A stretch of DNA of 41,082 bases from Burkholderia dolosa (GTDB taxonomy: Bacteria; Pseudomonadota; Gammaproteobacteria; Burkholderiales; Burkholderiaceae): assembly GCF_902499135.1 (NCBI RefSeq), contig NZ_CABVPR010000052.1:1-41082 (forward strand). Reading direction: 5' to 3'. Every line of letters begins with the position of its first letter. Position 1 is the first letter of the stretch. The position numbers were made by a program, and so were the translations under genes. Below, in pieces: positions 27,168 through 37,468 of this stretch. The notes below the pieces were generated by a model. It was not told where the DNA came from and ran no database searches. It worked only from the letters and a program-made list of their open reading frames with translations.

Positions 27168-29474
27168 TCAGAACGCCGTCCCGATCTGGAACTGGAATTT
27201 CTGGTACTGGTCGCCTTCGTGCTTCTGCAGCGGGAAGCCGAGGCTCAGCTTCAGCGGGCCGATCGGCGAGATCCATGCGAGGCCGACGCCGTAGCCGTAG
27301 CGCAATCCGTTCGCGCCGGTGCTGTTGCCGCCCGGCGCGTTGCCCCACACGTTACCGCCGTCGAGGAACGTAAACACGCGCAGCGTGCGGTCGTAGCCGG
27401 TGCCCGGCAGCGGGAACGTCAGCTCGATGTTGCCGACCAGCATCTTCGAGCCGCCGATCGGGTCGTTCGTCTTCGTATCGCGTGGGCCCAGCGAGCTCGG
27501 CTCGTAGCCGCGCACGGAGCCGATACCGCCCGCGTAGTAGTTCTTGAAGATCGGGTACGGGTTGCCGATACCGTTACCGTAGCCGCCTTGCAGGTTCAGC
27601 CCGAGGATGAAGCCGCGCGAGAACGAATAGTAGTACTGCGCCTGCAGATCGGCCTTGTAGTACTGGATCTTGCCGACCGGCACGCCGTATTCGATGTTCG
27701 CCTGCGTGAAGTAGCCGCGGCTCGGAATCAGCGCGCTGTCGCGCGCGTCGCGCGACCATGCGACGGTCAGCGGCACCGTGTTCGACACGCGGCCGAACTC
27801 GTTCACGTAATCCTGGTAGCTCTGCGGCGTGTTCGAATCGACGTCGAGGCGGTTCTGCTCGAAGCCTGCGCCGAAGTAGACGGTGTCGACTTCGGAGAAC
27901 GGGATGCCGAACTTCAGGTTGCCGCCCGCGCTGATGATCCGGAAGCTCGAGCTCGTCGAATAGTAGAGCGGCTGATACGTGCGGTAGTAGACGTCGGTGA
28001 TCCGCTTGATGCCGTCGACGGTGAAGTACGGGTCGACCTGCGTGACGGTCAGCGTGCGGTAGCTCTTCGCGGTGTTCACGTTCACCGCGAGGCTCGTGCC
28101 GGAGCCGAACACGTTGTCCTGCGACACGCCGGCCGACAGCACGACCTTGTCCGTCGACGAGAAGCCGGCACCCAGCGTGATCGCGCCGGTCGGCTTTTCG
28201 TCGACCTTCACGTTCACGTCGACCTGGTCGTTCGTGCCTTCGACCGGCACCGTCGTCACGTCGACGTTCGTGAAGTAGCCGAGACGGTTCACGCGGTCCT
28301 TCGACAGCGCGAGGCGGTTCGAATCGAACCACGAGCTTTCGAGCTGGCGCATTTCGCGGCGCACCACTTCGTCGCGCGTGCGCGTGTTGCCGACGACGTT
28401 GATGCGGCGCACGTACACGCGGCGGCTCGGATCGACGACGAGGTTCAGGTTCACCTTGTGGTTCACCTGATCGATGTCCGGCTGCGCGTTGACGGTCGCG
28501 AACGCATAGCCGTACTCGCCGAGCTTGTCGACGATCGCCTTCGTCGTCTGCTGCAGCTTCTCCGCGGAGAAGCGGTCGCCCGGCTTGATCTTGATCAGCT
28601 TGTTCAGTTCCGCTTCGCGATCGAGCAGGTTGCCCGACAGCTTGATGCCCGACACCGTGTACGGCTCGCCTTCGTGCAGCGTGACCGTCAGGTACATGTC
28701 CTTCTTGTCGGGCGAGATCGACACCTGCGTCGACTCGATGTTGAATTCGAGGTAGCCGCGGTTCAGGTAGTACGAGCGCACGGCCTCGAGGTCGCCGGTC
28801 AGCTTTTCCTTCGAATACAGGTCGTTCTTCGTGTACCACGAGAACCAGTTCGGCGTGGACAGCTGCATCTCGTCGCGCAGCGTGCTCGTGCTGAACGCCT
28901 TGTTGCCGATGAAGTTGATCTGGCGGATCTTCGCGCTCGGCCCTTCGGCCACCGCGAAGAGGATCGACACGCGGTTCGCGTCGACCGGCGTCACCGTCGT
29001 CTTGACTTCGGCTGCGTAGAAGCCGCGCGTCAGGTACTGGCGCTTGAGTTCCTGCTCCGCCTTGTCGACCAGCGCCTTGTCGTAGTAGCGGCCGTCTGCG
29101 AGACCGACCGCGCGCAGCGCCTTCGTCAGGTTGTCCTTGTCGAACTCCTTCGTGCCGGTGAAGTCGATCGACGCGATCGCGGGACGCTCCTGCACCTGCA
29201 CGATCACGACGTTGCCCTGCGTCGCGATCCGCACGTCGTTGAAAAAGCCCGTCGCGTACAGCGCACGGATCGCTTCGGATGCCTTGTCGTCGGTGAACGT
29301 ATCGCCTTGCTTGATCGGCAGGTACGCGAACACCGAACCCGGTTCGACGCGCTGCAACCCCTCGATCTTGATGTCTTGCACCACGAACGGTGCCGCTGCA
29401 TGCGCCGCGAGGCCGTGCGCGGCGAGCGCGGCCGCTGCAACTGTCTTAGGTACAAAGCGATGAGGTTTGAACAA
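27168..29474 (-). CDS. bamA: Outer-membrane assembly factor BamA
   Basis: 768 residues with a TTG start at 29474; no in-frame ATG exists before the mature protein, and GGGGA lies seven bases upstream. A signal peptide (KPHRFVPKTVAAAALAAHGLAAHA) is followed by five POTRA domains (about 25-425) and a 16-strand Omp85 barrel ending in the outer-membrane C-terminal signal FQIGTAF. The barrel motif around VRGYEPSSLGP matches the conserved VRGF-type loop. Inserts beta-barrel proteins into the outer membrane. Flanked by rseP upstream and skp downstream. Confidence 0.98.
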   Translation of the reverse strand: MFKPHRFVPKTVAAAALAAHGLAAHAAAPFVVQDIKIEGLQRVEPGSVFAYLPIKQGDTFTDDKASEAIRALYATGFFNDVRIATQGNVVIVQVQERPAIASIDFTGTKEFDKDNLTKALRAVGLADGRYYDKALVDKAEQELKRQYLTRGFYAAEVKTTVTPVDANRVSILFAVAEGPSAKIRQINFIGNKAFSTSTLRDEMQLSTPNWFSWYTKNDLYSKEKLTGDLEAVRSYYLNRGYLEFNIESTQVSISPDKKDMYLTVTLHEGEPYTVSGIKLSGNLLDREAELNKLIKIKPGDRFSAEKLQQTTKAIVDKLGEYGYAFATVNAQPDIDQVNHKVNLNLVVDPSRRVYVRRINVVGNTRTRDEVVRREMRQLESSWFDSNRLALSKDRVNRLGYFTNVDVTTVPVEGTNDQVDVNVKVDEKPTGAITLGAGFSSTDKVVLSAGVSQDNVFGSGTSLAVNVNTAKSYRTLTVTQVDPYFTVDGIKRITDVYYRTYQPLYYSTSSSFRIISAGGNLKFGIPFSEVDTVYFGAGFEQNRLDVDSNTPQSYQDYVNEFGRVSNTVPLTVAWSRDARDSALIPSRGYFTQANIEYGVPVGKIQYYKADLQAQYYYSFSRGFILGLNLQGGYGNGIGNPYPIFKNYYAGGIGSVRGYEPSSLGPRDTKTNDPIGGSKMLVGNIELTFPLPGTGYDRTLRVFTFLDGGNVWGNAPGGNSTGANGLRYGYGVGLAWISPIGPLKLSLGFPLQKHEGDQYQKFQFQIGTAF

Positions 29475-29504
29475 CGTGCATCCCCAATGTTTAGCTGCAT
29501 CAAA

Positions 29505-29534
29505 TCAGGCGGCGGCCGACCGGCCGCCGCCTGA
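29505..29534 (-). other. GC-rich hairpin between rseP and bamA
   Basis: A perfect 14-base inverted repeat (29505-29518 and 29521-29534) lies five bases after the rseP stop. On the minus strand it is followed by TTTGATG, a weak T-run. It could be a partial terminator separating rseP from bamA or a barrier to 3' exonucleases. Confidence 0.6.
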
Positions 29535-29538
29535 CGCT

Positions 29539-30909
29539 TCAGAAATGGATTAGCCGAGCCAGATCGTTGAACAGCGCGATCGCCGACAACGCAACGATGC
29601 AGATCAACCCGGCTCTTTGCAGAATCAGTTGCCAGCGCTCCGAGACGGCTTTCCCGGTCGCGGCTTCAACCAGATAATATAACAGATGCCCCCCGTCCAA
29701 AACGGGAATCGGCAACAAGTTCAGCACGCCGAGGCTAATGCTGACAAGGGCGAGGAACGACACGAACGCCGACGGTCCGAGCCGCGCACTCTTGCCCGCG
29801 TAGTCCGCAATCGTCACCGGCCCGGACAGATTTTTCAGCGATGCGTTGCCGGTAATCATCCGCCCGAACATCCGCACCGAATAGACGGCGATGTCCCACG
29901 TGCGGCGCGCGCCGAGCTGCAGGCTCTCGAGCGGCCCGTAACGCACGTCGACCGACGGCGTATGCATCGACAGCGCCGCGCCGATGCGCCCGATCTGCTG
30001 CCCCGACTCTTCATCGCGCTGCGCCTGCGGCACGATCGACACCGTCTGCACGGCGCCGTTGCGCTCGATCCGCAGTTCGACCGCGGCGCCGGCGTGATGC
30101 TTGACGGTATCGATGAAACGCGATGCGCCGCCGATCGGCTTGCCGTCGAGCGCGAGCAGCTTGTCGCCCGGCTTCAGCCCGGCTTGCTGCGCCGCACTAC
30201 CCGGCTGCACCGACGCGACCGACAGCGTGCCGCCGCCGGTCTCGAAGCCGAGGTGCATCATGAAGTCGTCGTCGAGTTCGCTTTCGGGAACATTGCGCAG
30301 ATCGACGCGGAAGTCGAACGTCGAACCGCCGTCGCGCGCGCCGAGCACGACCTCGCGGTGATCGAACGCGGCGGCCAGCAGCTTCCAGCGCAGGTCCGAC
30401 CAGGATCGCACCGGTTCCGGCTCGCCGCCTTGCGCGTCGCGGATCGACACGATCGTCTCGGTACCGTCGAAGCCCGCGCGGGCCGCGACCGTGCCGGCCG
30501 CCGGCGGCGCGACGACCGCGGCCGGCTCGGTCACGCCGGTCGCGAATACCGCGGAGAACAGCACGATTGCCAACAGGAAATTCGCGATCGGGCCGGCCGC
30601 GACGATCGCGATACGCTTGAAGACCGGCTGCCGGTTGAACGCCTGATCGAGTTCCTCCGGCTTCACGCCGGGGCCGGGCTCGCGCTCGTCGAGCATCTTC
30701 ACGTAGCCGCCGAGCGGCAGCGCGGACAGCGTCCACTCGGTGCCCGTCTTGCGGCTGACCCAGCGCGCGACGGGCTGGCCGAAACCGATCGAGAACCGCA
30801 GCACCTTCACGCCGCACCAACGCGCGACGCGATAATGTCCGTACTCATGCACGACGACCAGCACCCCGATCGCCACCGCAAACGCGATCAGTTCGACCAG
30901 CACGTTCAT
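29539..30909 (-). CDS. rseP: RIP metalloprotease RseP
   Basis: 456 residues from the ATG at 30909 (GAGG upstream); a GTG two codons earlier is too close to that site. Site-2 protease of the inner membrane; in other proteobacteria it cleaves anti-sigma-E. Zinc motif H21-E-Y-G-H25 in the first membrane helix, a PDZ region (about 200-290, with GLKPGDKLLALDGKPI) and the C-terminal NLLPIPVLDGGHLL motif. Eleven bases after the dxr stop. Confidence 0.97.
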   Translation of the reverse strand: MNVLVELIAFAVAIGVLVVVHEYGHYRVARWCGVKVLRFSIGFGQPVARWVSRKTGTEWTLSALPLGGYVKMLDEREPGPGVKPEELDQAFNRQPVFKRIAIVAAGPIANFLLAIVLFSAVFATGVTEPAAVVAPPAAGTVAARAGFDGTETIVSIRDAQGGEPEPVRSWSDLRWKLLAAAFDHREVVLGARDGGSTFDFRVDLRNVPESELDDDFMMHLGFETGGGTLSVASVQPGSAAQQAGLKPGDKLLALDGKPIGGASRFIDTVKHHAGAAVELRIERNGAVQTVSIVPQAQRDEESGQQIGRIGAALSMHTPSVDVRYGPLESLQLGARRTWDIAVYSVRMFGRMITGNASLKNLSGPVTIADYAGKSARLGPSAFVSFLALVSISLGVLNLLPIPVLDGGHLLYYLVEAATGKAVSERWQLILQRAGLICIVALSAIALFNDLARLIHF

Positions 30910-30920
30910 GAGCACCTCAT

Positions 30921-32117
30921 TCAGACTGTGCGCTCCACGCGTGGCGCAGGCGCTTTCGCAATGATTTCGGCGGCGAGGCGACGCGCGTCGGCATCGGCCG
31001 CGAGGACGTCGTCGAGCCCGTTCGGCGTGCGGTTCGGCAGCGCGTCGAGCACGGCCTCGACGGTCGCCGCGATCGCCATGAAGCCGATCCGGCGCTCGAG
31101 AAACGCTTCGACCGCCACTTCGTTCGCCGCGTTCAGCGCGGCGCTCGCGATACCGCCTTCATCGAGCGCCTTCAGCGCGAGCGCGAGACACGGGAAGCGC
31201 GCGTAATCGGGCTTCTCGAACGACAGCTGCGCGATCTGCGCAAGGTCGAGCGGATCGACGCCCGCGTCGACGCGGTCGGGAAACGCGAGCGCGTGCGCGA
31301 TCGGCGTGCGCATGTCCGGGTTGCCCAGTTGCGCGAGCACCGAGCCGTCGCGGTACGACACCAGCGAATGGATCACGCTCTGCGGATGGATCAGCACGTC
31401 GATCCGGTCGCCCGGCAACCCGAAGATCCAGTGCGCCTCGATCACCTCGAGGCCCTTGTTCATCATCGTCGCGGAATCGACCGAGATCTTGCGGCCCATC
31501 ACCCAGTTCGGATGCTTGCACGCCTCGTCGGGCGTCACGTCGACCAGCGTGGCCGGCTCGCGCGTGCGGAACGGCCCGCCCGACGCGGTCAGGATGATCT
31601 TCGAAATCCCGCCGTGCTCGGCCGCGTCGCGCGGCATGCACTGGAAGATCGCGTTGTGCTCGCTGTCGACCGGCAGCAGGATCGCGCCGTGGTCGCGCAC
31701 CGCGTCCATGAAGATCGAGCCGGACATCACCAGCGATTCCTTGTTCGCGAGCAGGATGCGCTTGCCGGCGCGTGCCGCCGCGAGGCTCGGCGCGAGGCCC
31801 GCCGCGCCGACGATCGCCGCGACGACCGTATCGCAGCCGTCGCTCTTCGATACGTCGACGAGCGCCTGCGGCCCGTACAGCACGATCGTCTTGCTGCCCG
31901 CCGCGCGCAACTGCGCTTCGACGCGTTCGGCCGTCGCCGCATCGCCGACCACCGCGACTTCGGGCGCGAAGCGCAGACACTGCTCGACGAGCTTGTCGCC
32001 ATTGCGGTGCGCGGTCAGCGCGTAGACCGAGAAACGCTCGGGATGGCGCGCGACCACGTCGAGCGTGCTGTCTCCGATCGAGCCCGTGGAACCGAGCAAT
32101 GTCAGACGTTTTTGCAT
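30921..32117 (-). CDS. dxr: 1-deoxy-D-xylulose 5-phosphate reductoisomerase
   Basis: 398 residues. Second step of the MEP isoprenoid pathway. NADPH-binding opening [17 protein letters not shown], metal and substrate motifs [11 protein letters not shown] and [10 protein letters not shown], and [12 protein letters not shown]. Lies downstream of cdsA by 15 bases. Together with uppS it supplies undecaprenyl carrier for envelope synthesis. Confidence 0.98.
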   Translation of the reverse strand: MQKRLTLLGSTGSIGDSTLDVVARHPERFSVYALTAHRNGDKLVEQCLRFAPEVAVVGDAATAERVEAQLRAAGSKTIVLYGPQALVDVSKSDGCDTVVAAIVGAAGLAPSLAAARAGKRILLANKESLVMSGSIFMDAVRDHGAILLPVDSEHNAIFQCMPRDAAEHGGISKIILTASGGPFRTREPATLVDVTPDEACKHPNWVMGRKISVDSATMMNKGLEVIEAHWIFGLPGDRIDVLIHPQSVIHSLVSYRDGSVLAQLGNPDMRTPIAHALAFPDRVDAGVDPLDLAQIAQLSFEKPDYARFPCLALALKALDEGGIASAALNAANEVAVEAFLERRIGFMAIAATVEAVLDALPNRTPNGLDDVLAADADARRLAAEIIAKAPAPRVERTV

Positions 32118-32132
32118 AACAGAAATAGTGGT

Positions 32133-32954
32133 TTAACCAAGCAGCAGCATCGCGAGCGGCAGCACCGGCAGCAGCGCGTCGACGCGGTCGAGCACGCCGC
32201 CGTGGCCGGGCAGCAGTCCGCTCGAATCCTTCACGCCCGCCTGCCGCTTGAGCAGCGACTCGAACAGGTCGCCGATCACGCTGTACGCGACGAGCAGCGT
32301 CAGCGCGGCCCACGCGCCCGGCATCCCGTAGTGCGCGGCGAACGCCGAAAACAGGGTCGGCTCGAACCGGTGCGCGGCCATCGCGACGCCCGCGACGATC
32401 ATCACCGCGAGCCAGCCGCCGATCGCGCCTTCCCAGCTCTTGCCGGGGCTGATCGTGACGGCCAGTTTACGCTTTCCGAATGCCTTGCCGGCGAAGTATG
32501 CGCCGATATCGGCAAGCCAGACGACCAGCAGCAACGACAGCACGAACGCAACGCTCTGCGCGCGGGCCGCGACGAGCGCGTGCCAGCACGCGGCGAACAC
32601 GATCAGGCCGGCCGCGAGCAGAAACGGCCGCCATACGCCGGCCGCGAGCTCGGGCTTGCGCCGCAGCGCGAACGGGCCGACCAGCAGCCAGAACACGCCG
32701 GCCGCCCAAAAAAGGGGGCGGGACGAAACGACGTCGATGCCGAGCGGCGTGGTGGCCGCGAGCGCCAGCGCCGCGACGATCGCGTAGACGATGGAACCGG
32801 CGCTGCCGAGCTTCAGCAGGCGCGCCCATTCCCACGCGGCGAACACGAGCACGATGCCGATCAACGCGCCGAAGGCGGCAAGCGGCGCGAACAGCGTGAC
32901 CGGCAGCAGCACTGCCAGCATCACGACTGCCGTGATCACACGGGTTTTCAGCAT
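32133..32954 (-). CDS. cdsA: Phosphatidate cytidylyltransferase
   Basis: 273 residues from the ATG at 32954, overlapping the uppS end by seven bases; the open frame extends further but into uppS. Multi-helix membrane enzyme making CDP-diacylglycerol for phospholipids. Signature [12 protein letters not shown], and the C-terminal [20 protein letters not shown] (about 242-261) with the conserved DRxD. Conserved uppS-cdsA-dxr order. Confidence 0.97.
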   Translation of the reverse strand: MLKTRVITAVVMLAVLLPVTLFAPLAAFGALIGIVLVFAAWEWARLLKLGSAGSIVYAIVAALALAATTPLGIDVVSSRPLFWAAGVFWLLVGPFALRRKPELAAGVWRPFLLAAGLIVFAACWHALVAARAQSVAFVLSLLLVVWLADIGAYFAGKAFGKRKLAVTISPGKSWEGAIGGWLAVMIVAGVAMAAHRFEPTLFSAFAAHYGMPGAWAALTLLVAYSVIGDLFESLLKRQAGVKDSSGLLPGHGGVLDRVDALLPVLPLAMLLLG

Positions 32955-33730
32955 GAAAGGGAGTCGGCGTTCTGCGACTGCGGTTCGAGCTGCGCGCTGG
33001 TGCGCCCGAAACGGCGCTCGCGCTCGGTATACGACGCGATCGCGTCGGCGAGCGCCGCGCCGTCGAAGTCCGGCCAGTATTTGTCGGTGAAATAGAATTC
33101 GGCGTACGCGAGCTGCCACAGCAGAAAATTGCTGACGCGCTGCTCGCCGCCGGTACGGATGAACAGATCGGGCTCCGGCGCATACGCCATCGCGAGGTGC
33201 GGCGCGAACGCCTCTTCCGTCACCTCGATCTCGCGGCCCTCGCGCGCGGCCTGCTCGACGAGCTTCTTCGTCGCCTGCAGGATGTCCCATCGACCGCCGT
33301 AGTTCGCGGCGATCGTCAGCGTGAGGCGCGTGTTGCGCGCCGTCTTCGTTTCGGCACGGCGGATCAGTTCGCGGATGCGCGGCTCGAAACGCTCGAGATC
33401 GCCGACGACCCGCAGACGGATGCCGTTCGCGTGCAGCTTGCCGACCTCGCGTTCGAGCGCGGTGATGAACAGCCGCATCAGGAACGACACTTCTTCGGTC
33501 GGCCGTCGCCAGTTTTCGGAACTGAACGCGAACAGCGTCAGATATTCGACGCCGGCGCGCGCGCAGCCTTCGACCACCGCCCGCACGGCATCGACGCCGC
33601 GCGTATGGCCGGCGACGCGCGGCAAGCGGCGTTCGGTCGCCCAACGACCGTTGCCGTCCATGATGATCGCGATGTGACGCGGCACGGCGCCGACGTCAGG
33701 CACGCGAACAGTAGAGCTGGTATAGGTCAT
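32948..33730 (-). CDS. uppS: Undecaprenyl diphosphate synthase
   Basis: 260 residues. Cis-prenyltransferase making C55-PP for peptidoglycan and O-antigen carriers. Catalytic D25 in [12 protein letters not shown]; further motifs [21 protein letters not shown] and, at the C-terminus, [24 protein letters not shown]. It is 49 bases downstream of frr. Confidence 0.98.
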   Translation of the reverse strand: MTYTSSTVRVPDVGAVPRHIAIIMDGNGRWATERRLPRVAGHTRGVDAVRAVVEGCARAGVEYLTLFAFSSENWRRPTEEVSFLMRLFITALEREVGKLHANGIRLRVVGDLERFEPRIRELIRRAETKTARNTRLTLTIAANYGGRWDILQATKKLVEQAAREGREIEVTEEAFAPHLAMAYAPEPDLFIRTGGEQRVSNFLLWQLAYAEFYFTDKYWPDFDGAALADAIASYTERERRFGRTSAQLEPQSQNADSLSC

Positions 33731-33779
33731 GGCCGTTGAGACAGTGATGCGGAAAGAAGGCGGCGCGCGAGGACGGTCG

Positions 33780-34340
33780 TCAGACCGTCATGATCTCGGC
33801 TTCCTTGGTCTGCACGAGCTTGTCGATTTCGGCAACGTGCTTGTCGGTGAGCTTCTGCACGTCGTCGCCGGCGCGTCGCTCGTCGTCCTCGGAGATTTCC
33901 TTGTCCTTCACGAGCTTCTTCAGCGCTTCGTTCGCGTCGCGGCGCAGGTTGCGGATCGCGACCTTGGCCGTTTCGCCTTCGCTCTTGACGACCTTCGTCA
34001 GCTCGCGGCGGCGCTCTTCGGTCAGCGCCGGCATCGGCACGCGGATCACGTCGCCGGTCGTGGCCGGGTTCAGACCGAGATCGGCTTCGCGGATCGCCTT
34101 CTCGACCTTCGCGACCATGTTCTTTTCCCACGGCTGCACGCCGATCGTGCGGGCGTCGACGAGCGTCAGGTTCGCCACCTGCGAAATCGGCACCATCGAC
34201 CCGTAGTAGTCGACCTGCACGTGATCGAGCAGACCGGTATGCGCACGGCCCGTACGGATCTTCGCCAGATCGTTCTTGAACGCTTCGATCGAGCGCTGCA
34301 TCTTCTGCTCGACGCCCTTCTTGATATCAGCGACACTCAT
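33780..34340 (-). CDS. frr: Ribosome recycling factor
   Basis: 186 residues, full length. Splits the post-termination ribosome together with EF-G. Three-helix bundle plus beta domain; conserved [14 protein letters not shown] and [30 protein letters not shown] lies five bases before the ATG. Just upstream are two exact tandem copies of a TGAAGGTT unit, followed by a related CGGAGGTT containing the ribosome site. Confidence 0.98.
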   Translation of the reverse strand: MSVADIKKGVEQKMQRSIEAFKNDLAKIRTGRAHTGLLDHVQVDYYGSMVPISQVANLTLVDARTIGVQPWEKNMVAKVEKAIREADLGLNPATTGDVIRVPMPALTEERRRELTKVVKSEGETAKVAIRNLRRDANEALKKLVKDKEISEDDERRAGDDVQKLTDKHVAEIDKLVQTKEAEIMTV

Positions 34341-34436
34341 TTCAACCTCCGAACCTTCAAACCTTCAAAGAACGCGGGCCTCGCGCGGCGCGCACGCATG
34401 TCGCGGCCGGCGCCGGTTGCCCGCATCCGCGGGAGT

Positions 34437-35150
34437 TTACACGTGGACGAGCGTACCTTCGTCCTCGCCCAGCACGATGCGCTTGAGCGCGCCCGGCTTG
34501 TTGATCGAAAACACGCGAATCGGCAGCTTCTGGTCGCGGCACAGCGCGAACGCGGTCGCGTCCATCACCTGCAGGTTGCGGCTGATCGCCTCGTCGAAGC
34601 TGATCGTCGCGTAGCGGGTCGCCGACGGATCCTTCTTCGGATCGGCAGAATATACGCCATCGACCTTCGTCGCCTTCAGCACGACCTCCGCGCCCACTTC
34701 CGAGCCGCGCAGCGCGGCCGCCGTATCGGTCGTGAAGAACGGGTTGCCGGTGCCGGCCGCGAAGATCACGACCTTGCCTTCCTCGAGCTGGCGGATCGCG
34801 CGCGGGCGGATGTACGGCTCGACCACCTGGTCCATCCGCAGCGCGGACTGCACGCGCGCCTCGATACCGGCGTGGCGCATCGCGTCCTGCAGCGCCAGCG
34901 CGTTCATCATCGTCGCGAGCATCCCCATGTAGTCGGCCGTCGCGCGGTCCATGCCGGCCGCGCCGCCCGCGACGCCGCGGAAAATGTTACCGCCGCCGAT
35001 CACCACCGCCATCTGCGTACCCAGACGCACGACTTCGGCGATATCGGCCACCATCCGTTCGATCGTCGCGCGATTGATGCCGAAGGCATCGTCGCCCATC
35101 AGCGCTTCGCCGGAGAGTTTGAGGAGGACGCGTTTATAGGCATTGGACAT
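34437..35150 (-). CDS. pyrH: Uridylate kinase
   Basis: 237 residues from the ATG at 35150 ([17 protein letters not shown]), matching the family start; a frame to 35216 is not supported. UMP to UDP phosphorylation; hexameric amino-acid-kinase fold, with motifs [18 protein letters not shown] and [19 protein letters not shown]. Follows tsf after a 156-base GC-rich gap containing overlapping inverted repeats around 35225-35270. Confidence 0.98.
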   Translation of the reverse strand: MSNAYKRVLLKLSGEALMGDDAFGINRATIERMVADIAEVVRLGTQMAVVIGGGNIFRGVAGGAAGMDRATADYMGMLATMMNALALQDAMRHAGIEARVQSALRMDQVVEPYIRPRAIRQLEEGKVVIFAAGTGNPFFTTDTAAALRGSEVGAEVVLKATKVDGVYSADPKKDPSATRYATISFDEAISRNLQVMDATAFALCRDQKLPIRVFSINKPGALKRIVLGEDEGTLVHV

Positions 35151-35306
35151 AGGGGCTTCCGAGCGACGAGAGGATGACAACCACGAACTGTAGGGGCGAA
35201 ATACTGATTCGGGCAAGCGCCGACGGCCGGACCGGGTTTCCCGGCCGGCCGGCGACGCCGCCGGCCGCGGCGGAGCGGACGCCCGCCGCGGATACTGCCT
35301 GACTGC

Positions 35307-36188
35307 TTACTGCTGCTTTGCCGCTGCGACCTGCGCGGCCACTTCGGCGGCGAAGTCGTCCTGGCGCTTCTCGATGCCTTCGCCGACGACGAACAGCGCG
35401 AACTTCTGCACTGCGGCATTCGCGGCCTTCAGCATCTGCTCGATCGTCTGCTTGTCGTTCTTCACGAACGTCTGGTTCAGCAGCGACACTTCCTTCAGGT
35501 ACTTCTGGACGCTGCCGTCGACCATCTTCGCGACGATCTCGGCCGGCTTGCCCGATTCGGCCGCCTTCTGCTCGGCGACGCGACGCTCCGTCTCGATCAG
35601 CTCGGCCGGCACGTCGTCCGACGACAGCGCGACCGGCTTCATTGCCGCGACGTGCATCGCGACGTCCTTGCCGACCTGCTCGTCGGCGCCCGTGTACTCG
35701 ACGATCACGCCGATGCGGCTGCCGTGCAGGTACGTCGCGATCTTGTTCGCGGTTTCGAAGCGGACGAAACGGCGGATCGAGATGTTCTCGCCGATCTTGC
35801 CGACCAGCGCGAGACGCACTTCGTCGACCGTCTTGCCGTCGAGCGGCAGCGCCGACAGCGCGGCCACGTCGGCCGGGTTCTTCGTCGCGACCAGCTCGGC
35901 GACCTGCTTCGAGAACGCGAGGAAGTCGTCGTTCTTCGCGACGAAGTCGGTTTCGCAGTTCAGTTCGACGAGCGCGCCGACGTTGCCGCCGACGAACGAT
36001 GCGACGACGCCTTCGGCCGTCACGCGCGATGCCGCCTTGCTCGCCTTGTTGCCGAGCTTGACGCGCAGCAACTCTTCAGCCTTGGCCAGATCGCCGTCGG
36101 CTTCCGTCAGCGCCTTCTTGCACTCCATCATCGGTGCGTCGGTCTTTGCGCGCAGTTCTGCCACCATGCTTGCGGTAATTGCCGCCAT
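35307..36188 (-). CDS. tsf: Elongation factor Ts
   Basis: 293 residues from the second of two adjacent ATGs (36188), which gives better spacing to AGGAG than the first (36191). Nucleotide exchange factor for EF-Tu. N-terminal UBA-like domain with [19 protein letters not shown] and the core motif [23 protein letters not shown]. Separated from rpsB by a terminator or attenuator. Confidence 0.98.
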   Translation of the reverse strand: MAAITASMVAELRAKTDAPMMECKKALTEADGDLAKAEELLRVKLGNKASKAASRVTAEGVVASFVGGNVGALVELNCETDFVAKNDDFLAFSKQVAELVATKNPADVAALSALPLDGKTVDEVRLALVGKIGENISIRRFVRFETANKIATYLHGSRIGVIVEYTGADEQVGKDVAMHVAAMKPVALSSDDVPAELIETERRVAEQKAAESGKPAEIVAKMVDGSVQKYLKEVSLLNQTFVKNDKQTIEQMLKAANAAVQKFALFVVGEGIEKRQDDFAAEVAAQVAAAKQQ

Positions 36189-36300
36189 CATTCGCTCCTT
36201 GAGTCTGTATTCACAACGCCGCCCGCTTGGACGCGAGCGGCGGGGATTCGTTTCCGGACCCGCGCCGATTCGACGCGATCAGGTCCGGCGCACAAGCTTA

Positions 36301-36332
36301 AAAAAAGGGGGCCTGTTGAGAGCCCCCTTTTT
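36301..36332 (-). terminator. Attenuator/terminator between rpsB and tsf
   Basis: An 11-base stem (36302-36312 and 36322-36332) has a nine-base loop. Read on the minus strand it is followed by a run of seven T. It lies 19 bases beyond the rpsB stop and probably lowers tsf expression relative to rpsB. Confidence 0.88.
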
Positions 36333-36350
36333 GCGCCGGCTCGGGGCCAG

Positions 36351-37091
36351 TTACGCGTTTTCCTCGACGTATTCGTCGTCGCCACGCACAGCCTGAACCA
36401 CTTCGTTGACCGCGTTCGCACGGCCCTCCAGGATCGCGTCGGCGATGCCTTGCGCGTACAGCGCGACAGCCTTGCTCGAGTCGTCGTTGCCCGGGATCAC
36501 GTAATCCACGCCTTCCGGCGAGTGGTTCGTATCGACCACCGCGATGACCGGCACGCCGAGCTTGTTCGCTTCGGTGACGGCGATCTTGTGGTAGCCGACG
36601 TCGACGACGAAGATCGCGTCCGGAATGCCGCCCATGTCCTTCACGCCGCCGATCGACTTCTGCAGCTTCGCGATTTCACGCTCGAACAGCAGCGCTTCCT
36701 TCTTGCTCATCTTCTCGAGCTCGCCCGCCTCGACCGCCGCTTCCATGTCCTTCAGGCGCTTGATCGACACCTTCAGCGTCTTGAAGTTGGTCATCATGCC
36801 GCCGAGCCAGCGGGCGTTGACGTACGGCATGCCTGCGCGCTGCGCTTCCTGAGCGATCGTGTCGCGCGACTGGCGCTTCGTGCCGACGAACAGGATCGTG
36901 CCGCGGTTCGCTGCCAGCTGACGCACGTACTTCTGTGCGTCGGTGAACATCGGCAGCGTCTTTTCGAGGTTGATGATGTGAATCTTGTTGCGGTGACCGA
37001 AAATGAACGGAGCCATCTTCGGGTTCCAGAAGCGCGTCTGGTGACCGAAGTGGACACCCGCTTCCAGCATTTGGCGCATCGTGACTGCCAT
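36351..37091 (-). CDS. rpsB: 30S ribosomal protein S2
   Basis: 246 residues from the ATG at 37091 (GGAG eight bases upstream; [26 protein letters not shown]); a longer frame to 37307 lacks support. S2 signature regions are GVHFGHQ and [25 protein letters not shown]. The C-terminus is acidic (DDEYVEENA). First gene of the minus-strand translation and envelope cluster; divergent from map. Confidence 0.98.
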   Translation of the reverse strand: MAVTMRQMLEAGVHFGHQTRFWNPKMAPFIFGHRNKIHIINLEKTLPMFTDAQKYVRQLAANRGTILFVGTKRQSRDTIAQEAQRAGMPYVNARWLGGMMTNFKTLKVSIKRLKDMEAAVEAGELEKMSKKEALLFEREIAKLQKSIGGVKDMGGIPDAIFVVDVGYHKIAVTEANKLGVPVIAVVDTNHSPEGVDYVIPGNDDSSKAVALYAQGIADAILEGRANAVNEVVQAVRGDDEYVEENA

Positions 37092-37297
37092 GTGAATTCT
37101 CCACGAGGGTTGGGTCTTAAGCCGGCTGCCGTACCGCCGCGCGAACGCGCCCGAAAGGACGACATGCGCGCGGCCGGCACCCTGGGTGCGCCGGCTTGCG
37201 ATTCGGCACGTGCGAAATGCCCGTGCCGCAAGCCTTCCACCTTCACACCGCCCCGACACGAGGAAAATTCGGCATTCGGATGTCGACTTAGCCGGAG

Positions 37298-37327
37298 AGT
37301 ATAGCACGCCGATTTATCGGCCCTCAA
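37298..37327 (-). promoter_or_regulatory. rpsB promoter with a long leader
   Basis: Minus-strand TTGAGG (37322-37327) and TATACT (37298-37303) are separated by 18 bases. Transcription would start near 37291, giving a leader of about 200 bases before rpsB. In many bacteria such leaders bind S2 for feedback control; the fold was not computed here. Confidence 0.6.
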
Positions 37328-37407
37328 GTCGCGCGGCACTTTCGCCTAGCCGCGCGGCAGCGGCCCGGACAATCGGCGAAAACCCGTACCGGCGCGGCCG
37401 GCAGGGG

Positions 37408-37436
37408 CTGCGAGGGCCGCCATAAGGTGCGATAAT
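37408..37436 (+). promoter_or_regulatory. Possible map promoter
   Basis: GATAAT (37431-37436) lies 17 bases after the weak -35-like CTGCGA (37408-37413), 33 bases before the map ATG. It is divergent from the rpsB promoter. Nothing else was recognised in the 377-base rpsB-map gap. Confidence 0.4.
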
Positions 37437-37468
37437 CCGTCAATTCACCGCATTGCAGGCATACCTCG

